Origin: Methanomassiliicoccales archaeon
GTDB lineage: Archaea > Thermoplasmatota > Thermoplasmata > Methanomassiliicoccales > UBA472
DNA: 44,489 bases
NCBI GenBank assembly: GCA_028682895.1
Contig: JAJRAK010000062.1
Coordinates: forward strand, 1 to 44,489
Direction: 5' to 3'
Shown here: piece by piece, positions 36,103-44,224 of the stretch
How the letters are laid out: the number at the start of each line of letters is the position of its first letter
Position numbering within the stretch: position 1 is the stretch's first letter
The notes under the pieces: generated by a model
What the model saw: the letters and a program-made list of their open reading frames with translations, nothing else
Database searches by the model: none
What the model was told of the DNA's origin: nothing
Translations under genes and position numbers: made by a program

Positions 36103-36133
36103 ATTGACATATTCGTAGAATAGATATGTCAAT
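36103..36133. repeat. 10-bp perfect inverted repeat
   Basis: ATTGACATAT (36103-36112) and ATATGTCAAT (36124-36133) are separated by 11 nt. The repeat lies 133 nt upstream of the anchored-protein start (minus strand). It could be an operator or the trace of a mobile sequence; no T-run follows on either strand, so a terminator is less likely. Confidence 0.55.
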
Positions 36134-36305
36134 GTGCTCAAGTTGATGTTTCATCTCCCCGTATGGCGCCCCGCTCGCTATTGGGACATTAAGATTATTT
36201 CATCAGTTCAGATGGCACCTGAACCAATGAAAAAGAATAGTACGTGGTAATAACGCGCTTTGTACCCCGCTTATCATCACGGACTCTGAATGAGATGAGA
36301 ATTGA

Positions 36306-36419
36306 TGCCTGTACTACGAATGCAAGGACGCACGGGATCCGAGGGATAGAGGGCCGTACGAGATCGCAAAAGGGTGCGTGACGCTGCGGATCATATCGAA
36401 GAGCGAAATGAACGATTAA
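36306..36419 (+). pseudogene. Decayed C-terminal copy of the small Cys-motif protein
   Basis: The frame reads CLYYECKDARDPRDRGPYE, then IAKGCVTLRIISKSEMND and a stop. It matches the C-terminus of the protein at 34617-34961. The codon before the first Cys is TGA, and no start or N-terminal part is visible, so this is a gene fragment. It shows what the original C-terminal tail of the family may look like. Confidence 0.55.
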
Positions 36420-36576
36420 TATTAGCCTAATCATTAATTAAATTATCCTCATAATTATCGGGCATTTACGGAAATAGCGGCATACTGGTGAATATCGTAT
36501 CAATTGAAGATGCATGGAAAAATGCACAATGTTCTTTTTTATAGCGTTGGGACTTTAAATGTATCAAGTGAGTGGA

Positions 36577-36783
36577 ATGCGTTGCCATAATTGCGGAACG
36601 GATAACCCAGACGATGAAACGTTCTGTGCTGTATGCGGGTTCAGGATAATCGAGCGAGGCTTCAGGGAATGGACGTGTTGGAGGAACCTCTCCCTGGAAG
36701 AGAAGAGGATCGCGAAGATGTGCATCGCTGCGTGCGGCGTCCTGCTGATCGCGGTGCTGATGGCATTGACGGTGCTCATATAG
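36577..36783 (+). CDS. Zinc-ribbon, single-TM small protein
   Basis: The 68-aa product begins MRCHNCGTDNPDDETFCAVCG, a classical CxxC...CxxC zinc ribbon, and ends in a hydrophobic helix (about residues 45-68) after a basic stretch. The ribbon should face the cytoplasm with a C-terminal membrane anchor. ATG 36577 places the start right before the first Cys and about 37 nt after the TATA-like element; ATG 36559 is an in-frame alternative adding six residues. It is followed after 39 nt by the GIY-YIG-like gene on the same strand. Its function is unknown. Confidence 0.6.
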   Translation: MRCHNCGTDNPDDETFCAVCGFRIIERGFREWTCWRNLSLEEKRIAKMCIAACGVLLIAVLMALTVLI

Positions 36784-36822
36784 GTTCTAGGAACGATGAA
36801 ATGGACGATATGTGGGTAAAAA

Positions 36823-37314
36823 ATGTGCTTCGATTCAATAGATGATCTGAGAACGCGTGGTTTTATCGGATTCGCACCGATTGGACAGCTGATGGAAAAG
36901 AATGGGACATCCATCATCGACGATGGGAAAGGCGTGTATATGGTGCTCTATACCGGGAAAGAGCGCCCGGAGTTCCTTGAGGTCGGCACTGGCGGCCATT
37001 TCAAGGAAAGGGATCCCAACGTACCGATACACGCCCTCGGATCCACCTGGGTCGATGGCGCGATGGTCGTCTACATCGGAAAAACTGGAAGCTCGTTGAA
37101 AGGAAGGATCCGAGCGTACATGAGGTTCGGACAAGGGAAACGGGTATCGCATTGGGGTGGCCGTTACATCTGGCAGATGGTGGGCAGTCGAGAGCTCCTC
37201 GTATGCTGGAGGCCGATACCTGGAAGCACGGATCCACGATCAGTGGAAGCCAGCCTACTGAAAGAGTTCGAAAAGCAGTATGGCAAGCTACCGTTCGCGA
37301 ACCCCGTTCATTGA
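36823..37314 (+). CDS. GIY-YIG-superfamily protein
   Basis: The 163-aa protein has GKGVYMVLY followed after a long loop by MVVYIGKTGSSLKGRIRAY, the two-strand core of the GIY-YIG nuclease fold with the conserved Arg in the following helix. Next come an FGQGKRVSHWGGRYIWQM segment, LLVCWRPIP, and a C-terminal VEASLLKEFEKQYGKLPFANPVH with the candidate metal-binding Glu and a terminal Asn. The pattern resembles stand-alone GIY-YIG-like proteins found in accessory regions. Nuclease activity is not certain. It probably shares a transcript with the preceding zinc-ribbon gene. Confidence 0.7.
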   Translation: MCFDSIDDLRTRGFIGFAPIGQLMEKNGTSIIDDGKGVYMVLYTGKERPEFLEVGTGGHFKERDPNVPIHALGSTWVDGAMVVYIGKTGSSLKGRIRAYMRFGQGKRVSHWGGRYIWQMVGSRELLVCWRPIPGSTDPRSVEASLLKEFEKQYGKLPFANPVH

Positions 37315-37435
37315 ATTAAATTGACTGTGGTCTGAAAAGATATCATACTATCTGGTTCAATCTACTTTCACCGACCTCCCGCCTTCCCGTTCTTATAGCG
37401 CCGGGTGCAACGGTGCCTTCCAAAGGTGAGGGAAC

Positions 37436-37600
37436 ATGATGGAAGACATCAAGCTGGAGAAGTTCGCAGAATGGCTTTACGACCGATACAGCGAGAAGCT
37501 CTCGTGCGGGTACGGGCCGGAGGGCTGTTTCATCCTCGCGGATATGGCGGACATCTTGAGGTGCAGGAAATGGCAGTTCTCACTGAACGGGCGGGGTTAG
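37436..37600 (+). CDS. Small hypothetical protein (54 aa)
   Basis: This short frame starts at ATG 37436 (or 37439), preceded by a good ribosome-binding site (AAAGGTGAGGG) and, further up, a TATA-like CTTATAG at about 37391. The product, which begins MMEDIKLEKFAEWLYDRY and contains CGYGPEGC and LRCRKWQF, is amphipathic with three cysteines. Codon use is GC-rich like the core genes, which supports real coding despite the size. I recognise no family. Confidence 0.5.
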   Translation: MMEDIKLEKFAEWLYDRYSEKLSCGYGPEGCFILADMADILRCRKWQFSLNGRG

Positions 37601-37623
37601 TGGGAGTGGTTGTAAATGAATTT

Positions 37624-38085
37624 TTATCTTTTTCCAAGGGTTATCATGAGTGAATGTGTGCATTCGATGGATTCTTTTGCCTTAACGATGAAGTTGATCT
37701 CTCCGCTTTCGGAAATAGTAAAATTGAATTTCATTGCAGCTGCTTTCAATGTATAATCTGGTATCGCTGTGCGGGCCTTTTCGATGACAGCCTTAATGTA
37801 CTGGACTGAATCGGCAACATCGTGAGTCGTTATTATCCTTCCCTTTTTTGGCACGGGTATGAACTCGATATCGATCTCGGTGGATTTAGAAGCTCCACCG
37901 GTTATGGCGACACAGATAGCTGGTATAGATATACCGGCGCTTACGGACGTGGTAACCTTGAGTGAGACGCCCACGGCCATGATACTAAACGTTTCATCTT
38001 CGTTTACGAGGTTTATTAAGTCCTCGATCTTTGAAAAAACCTTATCGATCGGTATTTCCTTCACGGGTTTCATAGCTTTGGACAT
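37624..38085 (-). CDS. Possible tandem Trypco2-like protein
   Basis: From ATG 38085 (ribosome-binding site GAGGTG 6 nt upstream; GTG 38094 is an alternative) the product is 153 aa. It appears to be two similar halves. Each begins with an amphipathic helix (IPIDKVFSKIEDLI; DSVQYIKAVIEKA) and continues with a beta-rich part ending in a short amphipathic strand (TEIDIEFIPVP; THSLMITLGK). This resembles the trypsin-co-occurring domain Trypco2, described in predicted conflict systems, but the match is by eye and weak. No protease or NTPase partner is adjacent. The gene is AT-rich and isolated. Confidence 0.45.
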   Translation of the reverse strand: MSKAMKPVKEIPIDKVFSKIEDLINLVNEDETFSIMAVGVSLKVTTSVSAGISIPAICVAITGGASKSTEIDIEFIPVPKKGRIITTHDVADSVQYIKAVIEKARTAIPDYTLKAAAMKFNFTISESGEINFIVKAKESIECTHSLMITLGKR

Positions 38086-38094
38086 CTTATTCAC

Positions 38095-38542
38095 CTCACG
38101 ATTTCACTCATTCGATAATCGCACTCTTTTCAGAATGGGGGATGGGATGCCTGTGCTACACGTTTTCCCCCACCGATAAATCGTTATCTAATCAGATAAT
38201 CAAGTTTTGCACAAAGCGGATTAATTGACTGGAGAATGCAATATGAAACAATGACCACGATGCAAAATTTGATGCTGAGTCTCTACAATGATAATCGGGG
38301 ATAGAAGTGGGGAAGAGCAGGAAGTACATATTGCCATCCGCGCTCAAAGGGAGGTGTGAGTTAAAAGCCGGAATCATCGTAATGACGATCATTTGAGCTG
38401 ACCTTTTTTCAGTCGTAAGCAAAGTATCGTTGAATGAATGCGGCAAGTACCGCATCGGATCGGTAGATGGGGGATGGCCAGTCCCCTGCTTTTCAGGAGG
38501 ACGTGATCGATCGACCATCCCCGGGATTGGGGAGTTGATAAA
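38095..38542. other. 450-nt intergenic region with nested inverted repeats
   Basis: No convincing gene is present. GATAA-ATCG-TTATC (38175-38188) overlaps TTATCT-AATC-AGATAA (38184-38199), giving alternating half-sites about 90-115 nt upstream of the Trypco2-like gene on the minus strand. They could form a local operator. A weak minus-strand frame at 38192-38518 shows no recognisable protein features. Confidence 0.4.
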
Positions 38543-39049
38543 ATGCCAGAGAATGAAAGGTATAGACCTTCTTGGGACCCGGACGGCGTGGTCGCTGAGT
38601 TCATAAAATTGACACCGTCTGCCAGGAAGGTAATGAACAGGGATAGTATAATGTGCAATTTGATGAAAGTGGTATATGACAGCCTGCCATATTTTTCAGG
38701 AGCAATATCCTCGGGTTTTACACCAGGATCTGTAACGGTCATCGATGATGGACTCGACGAGCGATTGCCTCAAGATGCTAACCACCCACCACTGGTTATT
38801 ATAAGTTCAGGCCATGGTTTCAGCGCCGTTCTTATCCCTAATCAAGAGAAAAAGGACCTGTTAGAGAAAGCCTTGGCACTGGGGTGCTCATGGGCGAAGT
38901 ATGACCCAATTTTTAACACTGGTGGTACTATTACAGATCGGGTCATTTCCGTTGATCGGCCATCACCTAGCAGGCAGAGAAGCAAGAGCGCGGGCATTCC
39001 GAAGAAGGGGCAAAGGAAGACCGCAAGCATGCGAAAGATGACACGTTAA
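38543..39049 (+). CDS. Hypothetical protein with basic tail
   Basis: The 168-aa product is not recognised. It starts with a polar region, has a helical part around residues 16-50, and a mixed alpha/beta middle with PPLVIISSGHGFSAVLIP. It ends in a Lys/Arg/Ser-rich disordered tail (about 132-168) that could contact nucleic acid. A GGGGAG motif lies about 8 nt before the ATG and supports translation. It stands alone between AT-rich spacers in the accessory stretch. Confidence 0.55.
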   Translation: MPENERYRPSWDPDGVVAEFIKLTPSARKVMNRDSIMCNLMKVVYDSLPYFSGAISSGFTPGSVTVIDDGLDERLPQDANHPPLVIISSGHGFSAVLIPNQEKKDLLEKALALGCSWAKYDPIFNTGGTITDRVISVDRPSPSRQRSKSAGIPKKGQRKTASMRKMTR

Positions 39050-39229
39050 GCCCGACTATATCGATGGGAGTAAAGGTCTATCTGATAAAATACTGTTATA
39101 GTAGTGCTGTTGCTAAACAATGTAGCGATTCTTCGATGCCATCTTAGAAAGCCAATTAGTCCAGGACCAGTAAAAGATTTTTCAGGTCCACACCTTTTTA
39201 TTACGATTGTTCGGTCCTTGAATGGCGAT

Positions 39230-39240
39230 GTTTTTATCTC
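39230..39240 (+). promoter_or_regulatory. TATA box of cgi121
   Basis: GTTTTTATCTC is centred 27 nt before ATG 39262, and no ribosome-binding site is evident, in agreement with a leaderless transcript. Confidence 0.5.
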
Positions 39241-39261
39241 CCTGATAATGATGACCGGAGC

Positions 39262-39753
39262 ATGTCTTTGCGTTGCGCCGGAGCGTTGCTGGGAAAGAAG
39301 GACGTCAACGACCTTCTGAAGCTGGCCCCCTCGCTCGATGAGGAGGTGGTGCTCATGGACGCGGATGTGGTGTGCGGCGTCGATCATATAGGGTCCGCGG
39401 TATCTCATGCCCGGCGGGCCTTCGAAAGGAAGAGCAACGCGGCCAACACCTTGGGGATGGAGGTCATCCTTTACGCCTCAGGCGAAAGGCAGATATCCAA
39501 GGCCAAGAAGAAGATGGGACTGCATCAGGGCACCAAGCATATTGCTGTCATCGTACTGTCCCCTGAGGACGCTGAGGTCGACGATGTTCTGAAAAGGCTC
39601 GGCCTCGACAGGGACGACAGCCTGCTGGAATGCACGCCAGAAAAGGGCAAGGCCTTCGGCCTAGGCGATCCGGAGATAGCGGCGATCGGTGCCGAAAGGA
39701 TGCAGGAACTGGTGCTGGAGAAGGTAGCGTTCGTGGAGCTGCTGAAGCACTAG
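39262..39753 (+). CDS. cgi121: KEOPS complex subunit Cgi121
   Basis: Cgi121 binds Bud32 in the KEOPS complex, which makes the universal N6-threonylcarbamoyladenosine at position 37 of ANN-decoding tRNAs, and helps recruit tRNA. The 163-aa protein has the family core DADVVCGVDHIGSAVSHARRA, then SNAANTLGMEVILYASGERQI and KKMGLHQGTKHIAVIV, and the C-terminal helix region. Length is normal for archaeal Cgi121. The start ATG fits the TATA position. The long helical-repeat gene follows 58 nt downstream on the same strand. Confidence 0.93.
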   Translation: MSLRCAGALLGKKDVNDLLKLAPSLDEEVVLMDADVVCGVDHIGSAVSHARRAFERKSNAANTLGMEVILYASGERQISKAKKKMGLHQGTKHIAVIVLSPEDAEVDDVLKRLGLDRDDSLLECTPEKGKAFGLGDPEIAAIGAERMQELVLEKVAFVELLKH

Positions 39754-39811
39754 CCACGCAAATGCTTAATTGCATTGTATCGTTTACTCTGTTTAACCGA
39801 GGAAGTTCCAG

Positions 39812-42800
39812 TTGCCCGGTGACTTCGTAAAGCAGCTTCAACTGGCCAAGCAATTAGAGCAGAAGGCCAAAGAAGCTGCTCGGGGACGCGAGACGGCGGA
39901 AGAGAGGATCCAGGAAGCCACAGCCTTACTTGAAAAGCTGAAGGGCATGAACGCTTCCGCCGCCGAGACAGAGAAACTTTTAACCCTGGCATCCCAGAAC
40001 TATTCCGAGAAGGATTACAAGGAGGCGCTGGCCTATGCGGTCAAGAGCATAGACGCTTCCGCTCGGGCCCGCAAGGACCGCATGCGTGACATTTTGTTAG
40101 AGGCCGGCGACCTTCTGAAAAGGGTGGCCGACCTGGGCCAGCCGGACGCGGAGACGCTCAAGGCCATAAAGAAGGCCTCCGAGGCGGTGGACGACGGGGA
40201 CCTTGATCGGGCCCACGAACTGAGCAAGGAGGCCTGGACCATGGCGGAGAGGAACGCCAACCGCGTGGTGTCCGACGCGTTCGGCCTTGCACAGTCGTCA
40301 TTGCTCTTCGCCGAACGCTTGGAGCTGAAGGTCGACAAGCAGAAGGTGTCGCTGCGAAGCTGCCGCGAGGCGCTGGAGTCCGGCAACGTCACCAAGAGCG
40401 TGGAACTTATCAAGTCACTGCTTGGAACGCTGAAAGGAATAGCTTTGGACCATTTCGTCGAACGTACCTCGAAGATCGACGCTCTTCTCTCTTTGAACAA
40501 AAGGTTCCCCTTCCCCGTCGATGTGCCCCTCGCCAATCTGGCCAAGGCTCGGGAGCATATGGGCCATTCCAAGATGGAGGAGGCCTTTGCCCTGCTGGAC
40601 AGCGCAGAGGGCACGTTCTCGCGGTCCCTGGCCAATGCCCTGGAGGTCAAGCTCAAGGACATCCATGAGAGGACGGAGATGGCCGCCTCCCACGGGAAGA
40701 AGGTGGAGCTGGACGACGTAGAGGGGCGGACGCGGCACCTGGAGAGGGAACAGAAATATTCCGATGCCATCGCTGCCGTCGAGCAAGCGGTCAAGAAGGT
40801 CCGTTCGGCCGAAAGGGACATCCTGATCCATAAGATGGCCGAGATCCAGCCGCGCCTGAAGCTGGCGAACGCCGTTAAAAAGAACATCGCCCCCGCGGTG
40901 CAGAAGCTGGAGGAGGCCAGGAAGGCCCTCAAGGAGGACCGCTTCAACGATGCTCTCAAGAGCACGGAGGAGGCGTCCGAGCTGGTGGAGGAGCGACTGG
41001 TCGGATACGACGAGGTGGAGCAGGCGTTCCTGGTGGCGCAGGACCTGCGGTCCCGCTGCGTCGATCTTGGACTGAACGCCAACGAGGGCATCAAGTCCAT
41101 GAGCTCGGCCAAGCGCCTGATGCTACAGGGAGATTTCCACGAGGCCGCGGAGACGCTGAGGCAGTCCCAAGGCTCGTTCAAACTGTCATTGGAGAACCAT
41201 TTCGCCACCGAGATAATGCGCCTGGAGATGCGCTCGGCCACGGCCATGCGGCTGGGAGCCGACGTATCGGAGGAGAGCACACAGCTGGACAACCTCACGG
41301 CCAAGGTAAGGAGGGGGGAGTTCGAGCTGGTGCACGGCTCGATGGTCACCATCACAAGTTCGATAGAGGAGAAGCTGGCCGCGGTCACCGGTGAGAACAT
41401 CAGAAGGGCGGAGTCGGTGCTCTCGCACTACGTTGCCAGCCCGGAGGCCGATAGGGCCAAGGCATCATTGGCCGAGGCCAAGGACTCTTTGCAGAAGAAG
41501 GAGTACCTGGCGGCGCACGAGAAGGCCAAGGCCGCCATCATGGAGCTGCAGGCGGAGAGGCGCAAGAACCTGGACCGGTCCATGTCCGACGGGCATGTGC
41601 TGCTGGACATGGCCAAGGACCTGGGGGCGGAGAGCGTCACCCTGCGCGACCGCATGCTGAGGGCCGAAGAGCTCAAGACCTTGGGCCGTCTGGACGACGC
41701 TTCGTTGCTCGCTGAGGAGGTCATCTCCTACGGACGGAACATCGTTGCCTCGGAGATAGACCACCAGCTGACGGAACTGATGCAGAAGATATCCTTAGCG
41801 CGCAAGGACGGCGTGGAGGTCGGTCAGGCGGAGAACGCCACCGAACAGGCCTCGAGCGCATTGCGCAAGAACGATCTCACGTCCGCCTACGAGCTCACCT
41901 TGAACGCAAGGGACCTTCTGAAGGATGGGATCGCCCTCCACCATGGGCTGAAGGAACGCCTGGAAGAGAAGATGGCGATGCTGGAGGAGGCCAAGCGCTC
42001 CAACGTCGTGGTGGCGGAGGCGGAGATGGCGACCGGGCATGCCACGGTCCTGCTCCGTTCGGGACGCTACGTCGAGGCCAGGCAGGAGCTGGAGAAGGCC
42101 GAGGCAGCTCTGCGCCGGGACGCCTCCCCGTTCATATTGGAATCGAAGCTGAAACGGATGGACGAGATGGCGCATCTGCGCGACCGCATGGGGTTCAAGG
42201 ACAGCGTCGACTCGCTGAGGAAGATGGAGTCCCTGGACCCGGCGGACCTGGACCGTGCCCTGGAGACCCTGGACAAGCTGAAGGAGCAGTGGGAGAAGGA
42301 GATGTCCTCCGCCCTGATGAACGAGATGGTCTCTTGCCAGAAGGAGGTCGACAAGGCCACCGCCTCCGGCCATTCAGTAGGTCATGTACAGCAGATACTG
42401 GCCCGGGGAAAGGCGTCACTGAACGAAGGGAGGCTGGCCGATGCCGTGCGCGCCGTGGAGCTGGTGCGCGGGGAGCTGGACCAGTCCCTGCAGGCCGACC
42501 GCAAGCTGAACGACACCTTGGCCCTGGCCGAGGACTCGATCGAGCAGCTGAAGGAAGCAAAGATAGAGGTCGACGATGCCATGGTGCTGCTGGAGCAGTC
42601 CAGGGCCATGAGGCGCAACGGGAACCCGACGGCGGCCGCGGACCTCACCGACCGGGCGCTGGAAAGGTGCAACGCCTTGGCCAGGACCAAGGTCACCGCG
42701 CTGATGAGCCTGGGAAGCGCCCCCATCCGAGAGATGATGGGCTGGGAGGACATGCATGCCGGGCGCAAGCTCAGCGACGACATAGAGGATGCGCTGGGCA

Positions 42801-44122
42801 AGAGGCGCTACAGGCATGCGTTCCTTTTGTCCAGATCGTTCCGTGATGAGCTGGAACGGGTCCTGCAGGACAGGGCCCAGGCCGAGGACCAGATGCGCCG
42901 TTTCGAATCAACCATGAACGAGGAGGCCAAGGCCGGCATCCGGTCGGACCAGATGATCAAGGTCCGGGACAGCGCCCGGGTCATGATGAAGCAGGGGCGC
43001 TTCGTGCAGGCCATGGGCGCCATGAACGCGGCCAAGGGCGAGCACAAGGCGCTGACAGACATGTACGAATCGCGCTTGGCGGAGTACAACGCCCAGCGCG
43101 AGGCCCTGAACTCCCTGGAGGTGCTCGATCCCCGCAAGGACAATATCGAGAGCTTGCTGGACCAGTGCTTCTCCGCCCTGCGCACCATGCAGTTCGAGCC
43201 TGCCTCGCTGTACCTGCGCCGGGCACGGAACTCGCTCAACGAGTTCATGATCTTGCGCACTAACGAACTGTTCTGGGAGTTCGGACCGCTGCATGACCTG
43301 ATCAAGAGGCTCAAGCTGGAGAATAGGTTCGGGGCAGAGATATCCGAGGTCGATAGGATATCTGTCGACAAGGTGGAGCCGCGCGACCTGAACCAGATAT
43401 CACGGAGCGTCGACATGGTGCGCGCAGGCCTGAACGACATTTTCCAGGAGAAGCGGGAGGAGGCCCGACGCATCATCGAGAAGGCGTCCCGTTCCGACCA
43501 GCAGACGGGGCGCGCCTGGGAGATATATTCCGATGCGTCCGCGCAGGCCAACCGGGGCGACCTCTGGGAGGCGTTCAGCTCACTGGAGCAGTCGGTGAAG
43601 GCCATCGGCCAGAAGGCCGGCGAGACGCCCGAGCAGCTGCAGAAGATGCTCTCCGAGCTGCTTGAGAACGCGAACCGCTACCGCATCGAGCTGCCGGTGA
43701 CGCAGAGAGCTTACGCCGAAGCGCTGGAGCTGCAGGACGCCGGCAAGGACCCGATGGACCAATTGAAGAGGGCGAAGGAGTCGTCCCTGCGCGAGGTGCG
43801 CGGGACGTATCCGAGGATCATCGCCTCCACCGAGCTGTCCGGGGAAGCGATAGAGGGACGGCCTATTGACGTCATCATCACCCTGCGCAACGACGGGGTT
43901 CATTCGGCCCGGAACGTGAAGGCCTTCGTCTTCGGGGACGTCGAGGTGAAGGGGATGATGGACGTCGGCGAGCTCAAGGCCAACGCCACTGCGGAGGGAC
44001 GCGTGACCGTGGTGCCGATGAAGGCCGGACTGCTATCGCTGGGACTGTCGGTCAAATGCCGGCCGGTGCTCACGGAAGAGGACGTTCTTTTCGACAACCG
44101 CTTCGACATAGACGTGAAATGA
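39812..44122 (+). CDS. Very long helical-repeat (TPR-like/coiled-coil) protein with C-terminal beta domain
   Basis: The 1436-aa protein is almost entirely alpha-helical up to about residue 1328. It is built of many loosely conserved helical-hairpin units in which phrases such as A-x-x-x-L-x-x-G-x-x-x-x-A recur (for example AREHMGHSKMEEAFALLDSA, and ARKALKEDRFNDALKSTEEA). The spacing suggests TPR-like repeats interspersed with coiled coil. The last 107 residues form a beta-sandwich like CARDB/NEW3 modules (GRPIDVIITLRNDGVHSARNVK). There is no signal peptide or TM helix, so it should be cytoplasmic. The start is TTG 39812 with GAGG 9 nt upstream; an in-frame TAA at 39794 and lack of ATG make this the only good start. 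It may be a scaffold; function is unknown. Confidence 0.85.
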   Translation: MPGDFVKQLQLAKQLEQKAKEAARGRETAEERIQEATALLEKLKGMNASAAETEKLLTLASQNYSEKDYKEALAYAVKSIDASARARKDRMRDILLEAGDLLKRVADLGQPDAETLKAIKKASEAVDDGDLDRAHELSKEAWTMAERNANRVVSDAFGLAQSSLLFAERLELKVDKQKVSLRSCREALESGNVTKSVELIKSLLGTLKGIALDHFVERTSKIDALLSLNKRFPFPVDVPLANLAKAREHMGHSKMEEAFALLDSAEGTFSRSLANALEVKLKDIHERTEMAASHGKKVELDDVEGRTRHLEREQKYSDAIAAVEQAVKKVRSAERDILIHKMAEIQPRLKLANAVKKNIAPAVQKLEEARKALKEDRFNDALKSTEEASELVEERLVGYDEVEQAFLVAQDLRSRCVDLGLNANEGIKSMSSAKRLMLQGDFHEAAETLRQSQGSFKLSLENHFATEIMRLEMRSATAMRLGADVSEESTQLDNLTAKVRRGEFELVHGSMVTITSSIEEKLAAVTGENIRRAESVLSHYVASPEADRAKASLAEAKDSLQKKEYLAAHEKAKAAIMELQAERRKNLDRSMSDGHVLLDMAKDLGAESVTLRDRMLRAEELKTLGRLDDASLLAEEVISYGRNIVASEIDHQLTELMQKISLARKDGVEVGQAENATEQASSALRKNDLTSAYELTLNARDLLKDGIALHHGLKERLEEKMAMLEEAKRSNVVVAEAEMATGHATVLLRSGRYVEARQELEKAEAALRRDASPFILESKLKRMDEMAHLRDRMGFKDSVDSLRKMESLDPADLDRALETLDKLKEQWEKEMSSALMNEMVSCQKEVDKATASGHSVGHVQQILARGKASLNEGRLADAVRAVELVRGELDQSLQADRKLNDTLALAEDSIEQLKEAKIEVDDAMVLLEQSRAMRRNGNPTAAADLTDRALERCNALARTKVTALMSLGSAPIREMMGWEDMHAGRKLSDDIEDALGKRRYRHAFLLSRSFRDELERVLQDRAQAEDQMRRFESTMNEEAKAGIRSDQMIKVRDSARVMMKQGRFVQAMGAMNAAKGEHKALTDMYESRLAEYNAQREALNSLEVLDPRKDNIESLLDQCFSALRTMQFEPASLYLRRARNSLNEFMILRTNELFWEFGPLHDLIKRLKLENRFGAEISEVDRISVDKVEPRDLNQISRSVDMVRAGLNDIFQEKREEARRIIEKASRSDQQTGRAWEIYSDASAQANRGDLWEAFSSLEQSVKAIGQKAGETPEQLQKMLSELLENANRYRIELPVTQRAYAEALELQDAGKDPMDQLKRAKESSLREVRGTYPRIIASTELSGEAIEGRPIDVIITLRNDGVHSARNVKAFVFGDVEVKGMMDVGELKANATAEGRVTVVPMKAGLLSLGLSVKCRPVLTEEDVLFDNRFDIDVK

Positions 44123-44178
44123 TCATCGCGCCCATGATACAACGGCACGCCGATGTTCTAAATTTTTAAAAAGGAAAG

Positions 44179-44200
44179 CATCCCCGGCGCTCCGGGGATG
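44179..44200 (-). terminator. Strong hairpin with T-rich tail between convergent genes
   Basis: CATCCCCGG and CCGGGGATG form a 9-bp perfect stem with a CGCT loop. On the minus strand it is followed by CTTTCCTTTTTAAAAATTT, so it is well placed to end the transcript of the surface-protein gene at the window edge. It also lies just past the stop of the helical-repeat gene and may act for both. Confidence 0.7.
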
Positions 44201-44224
44201 TAGGAAAAAGGCCAGGAAGGGGTT

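Larger units (their letters stand above)
35971..36576. other. Gene-poor 600-nt stretch
   Basis: I see no intact gene here. It holds AT-rich upstream sequence of the anchored-protein gene, a 10-bp perfect inverted repeat at 36103-36133, the decayed Cys-motif fragment at 36306-36419, and a TATA-like TTTTTTATAG at 36535-36544 that probably serves the zinc-ribbon gene. Confidence 0.5.

Noticed and set aside
36195-36434. Minus-strand 79-codon frame
   Set aside because: It runs antisense to the decayed Cys-motif fragment, whose plus frame shows conservative changes; the minus frame shows no conservation.
38192-38518. Minus-strand open frame of 108 codons
   Set aside because: It has no ribosome-binding site, no domain, and low-complexity AT-driven content; kept as intergenic.
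40033-41400. Long open frame (455 codons) on the minus strand
   Set aside because: It lies wholly antisense to the helical-repeat gene; high-GC third positions keep the reverse frame open, and the product is Ser/Arg-rich without any family features.
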